6,393 nucleotides of DNA from Comamonadaceae bacterium. GTDB taxonomy: Bacteria; Pseudomonadota; Gammaproteobacteria; Burkholderiales; Burkholderiaceae. This document shows, piece by piece, positions 6,059 through 6,393 of this stretch; positions within the stretch are counted from its first letter, which is position 1, and every line of letters begins with the position of its first letter. Below the pieces are notes generated by a model. That model was not told the DNA's origin, made no database searches, and was given only the letters and a program-made list of their open reading frames with translations. Made by a program: the position numbers and the translations under genes. The stretch covers positions 1-6,393 of the forward strand of contig CANGSD010000078.1 of NCBI GenBank assembly GCA_947455875.1, written 5' to 3'.

Positions 6059-6393
6059 ATGAACCGTACCCGCCGTCTGATTCCGACTGCTCTGGCCGCC
6101 ACGCTGCTGGCCGCTACCTTGCCTGCCTTCGCGCAGGACAACTTTCCCAACCGCCCCATTCGCATCGTCGTGCCCTTCACCGCAGGCGGTGTGGTGGACT
6201 CGGTGGCGCGCGTGATCGGTGAGAAGCTGTCCACCAAATACGGTCAACCTGTCATCGTCGAGAACCGCGTGGGCGCGGGGGGCTCCATCGGCACTGACTT
6301 CGTGGCCAAGGCGCCGGCCGACGGCTACACCTTGCTGTGCGTGAGCCCCAGCCATGCGGTGGCCCCGATCCTGAACAAGGGCGTGACCTGGAA
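6059..6393 (+). CDS. TctC/Bug-family periplasmic solute-binding protein, N-terminal part
   Basis: The frame is open to the window edge and shows the first 111 residues of a protein that is usually about 320-330 long. Residues 1-25 form a signal peptide: basic MNRTRR, a hydrophobic Ala/Leu core and a cleavage site AFA-QD after residue 25. The mature part begins FPNRPIRIVVPFTAGGVVD (29-47), followed by GQPVIVENRVGAGGSIG and KAPADGYTLL, all hallmark segments of Bug (Bordetella uptake gene) proteins. These bind small carboxylates in the periplasm and, in some cases, deliver them to a tripartite tricarboxylate transporter. The Asp of AGGVVD is where the ligand-binding loop normally carries its carboxylate-contacting turn. 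It follows the acyl-CoA dehydrogenase by 37 bases, so its ligand is plausibly the acid that the neighbouring CoA-transferase activates. Transporter membrane genes are not in view, and many Bug proteins are orphans. Confidence 0.93.
   Translation, partial: MNRTRRLIPTALAATLLAATLPAFAQDNFPNRPIRIVVPFTAGGVVDSVARVIGEKLSTKYGQPVIVENRVGAGGSIGTDFVAKAPADGYTLLCVSPSHAVAPILNKGVTW

Noticed and set aside
1..6393. Search for mobile elements, CRISPR arrays, tRNA/rRNA genes, phage or defence genes
   Set aside because: No transposase, integrase, regular direct repeats or cloverleaf-like sequence was recognised; all long frames are explained by metabolic or regulatory genes.

Overview
The window is GC-rich, tightly packed and entirely protein-coding in character. 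It holds eight genes, two of them cut by the window edges. The TctC/Bug-type periplasmic binding protein preceded by an acyl-CoA dehydrogenase, a CaiB/BaiF CoA-transferase and an IclR regulator is a gene combination typical of Burkholderiales such as Bordetella/Achromobacter or Comamonadaceae. A betaproteobacterial chromosome is therefore the best guess. This rests on gene content and base composition, not on any marker gene.

Left module (1-1624, + strand): the C-terminal part of a PfkB-family sugar kinase resembling 2-keto-3-deoxygluconate kinase, a classical short-chain dehydrogenase overlapping it by 4 bases, and 14 bases later a small cupin of the 2,4'-dihydroxyacetophenone dioxygenase family. 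The spacing says one operon. Kinase plus SDR recalls KdgK/KduD of 3-deoxy-hexulosonate catabolism, with the cupin as the odd partner.

Middle and right module (1662-6393): two minus-strand genes, a class III CoA-transferase (2657-3880) and a YhdH/AcuI-like medium-chain reductase (1662-2657), overlap by one base and form an operon. Divergent from them on the + strand are an IclR-family regulator (4003-4839), an acyl-CoA dehydrogenase (4858-6021) and the start of an exported TctC/Bug solute-binding protein (6059 to the window end). The 122-base divergent gap carries a perfect 15-bp palindrome, TTTCGCACAGCGAAA, the best candidate for the IclR operator.

The likely logic of the second module is that a carboxylate captured in the periplasm by the Bug protein is imported, activated to its CoA thioester by the CoA-transferase, and processed by the acyl-CoA dehydrogenase and the enoyl-CoA/quinone reductase-like enzyme, under IclR control. 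The substrate cannot be read from the sequence. No RNA genes, insertion sequences, CRISPR arrays or long repeats were seen. Nothing in the window is demonstrably a new system; the most useful leads are the operator palindrome, the unassigned acid-CoA pathway and the cupin in a sugar-acid operon.
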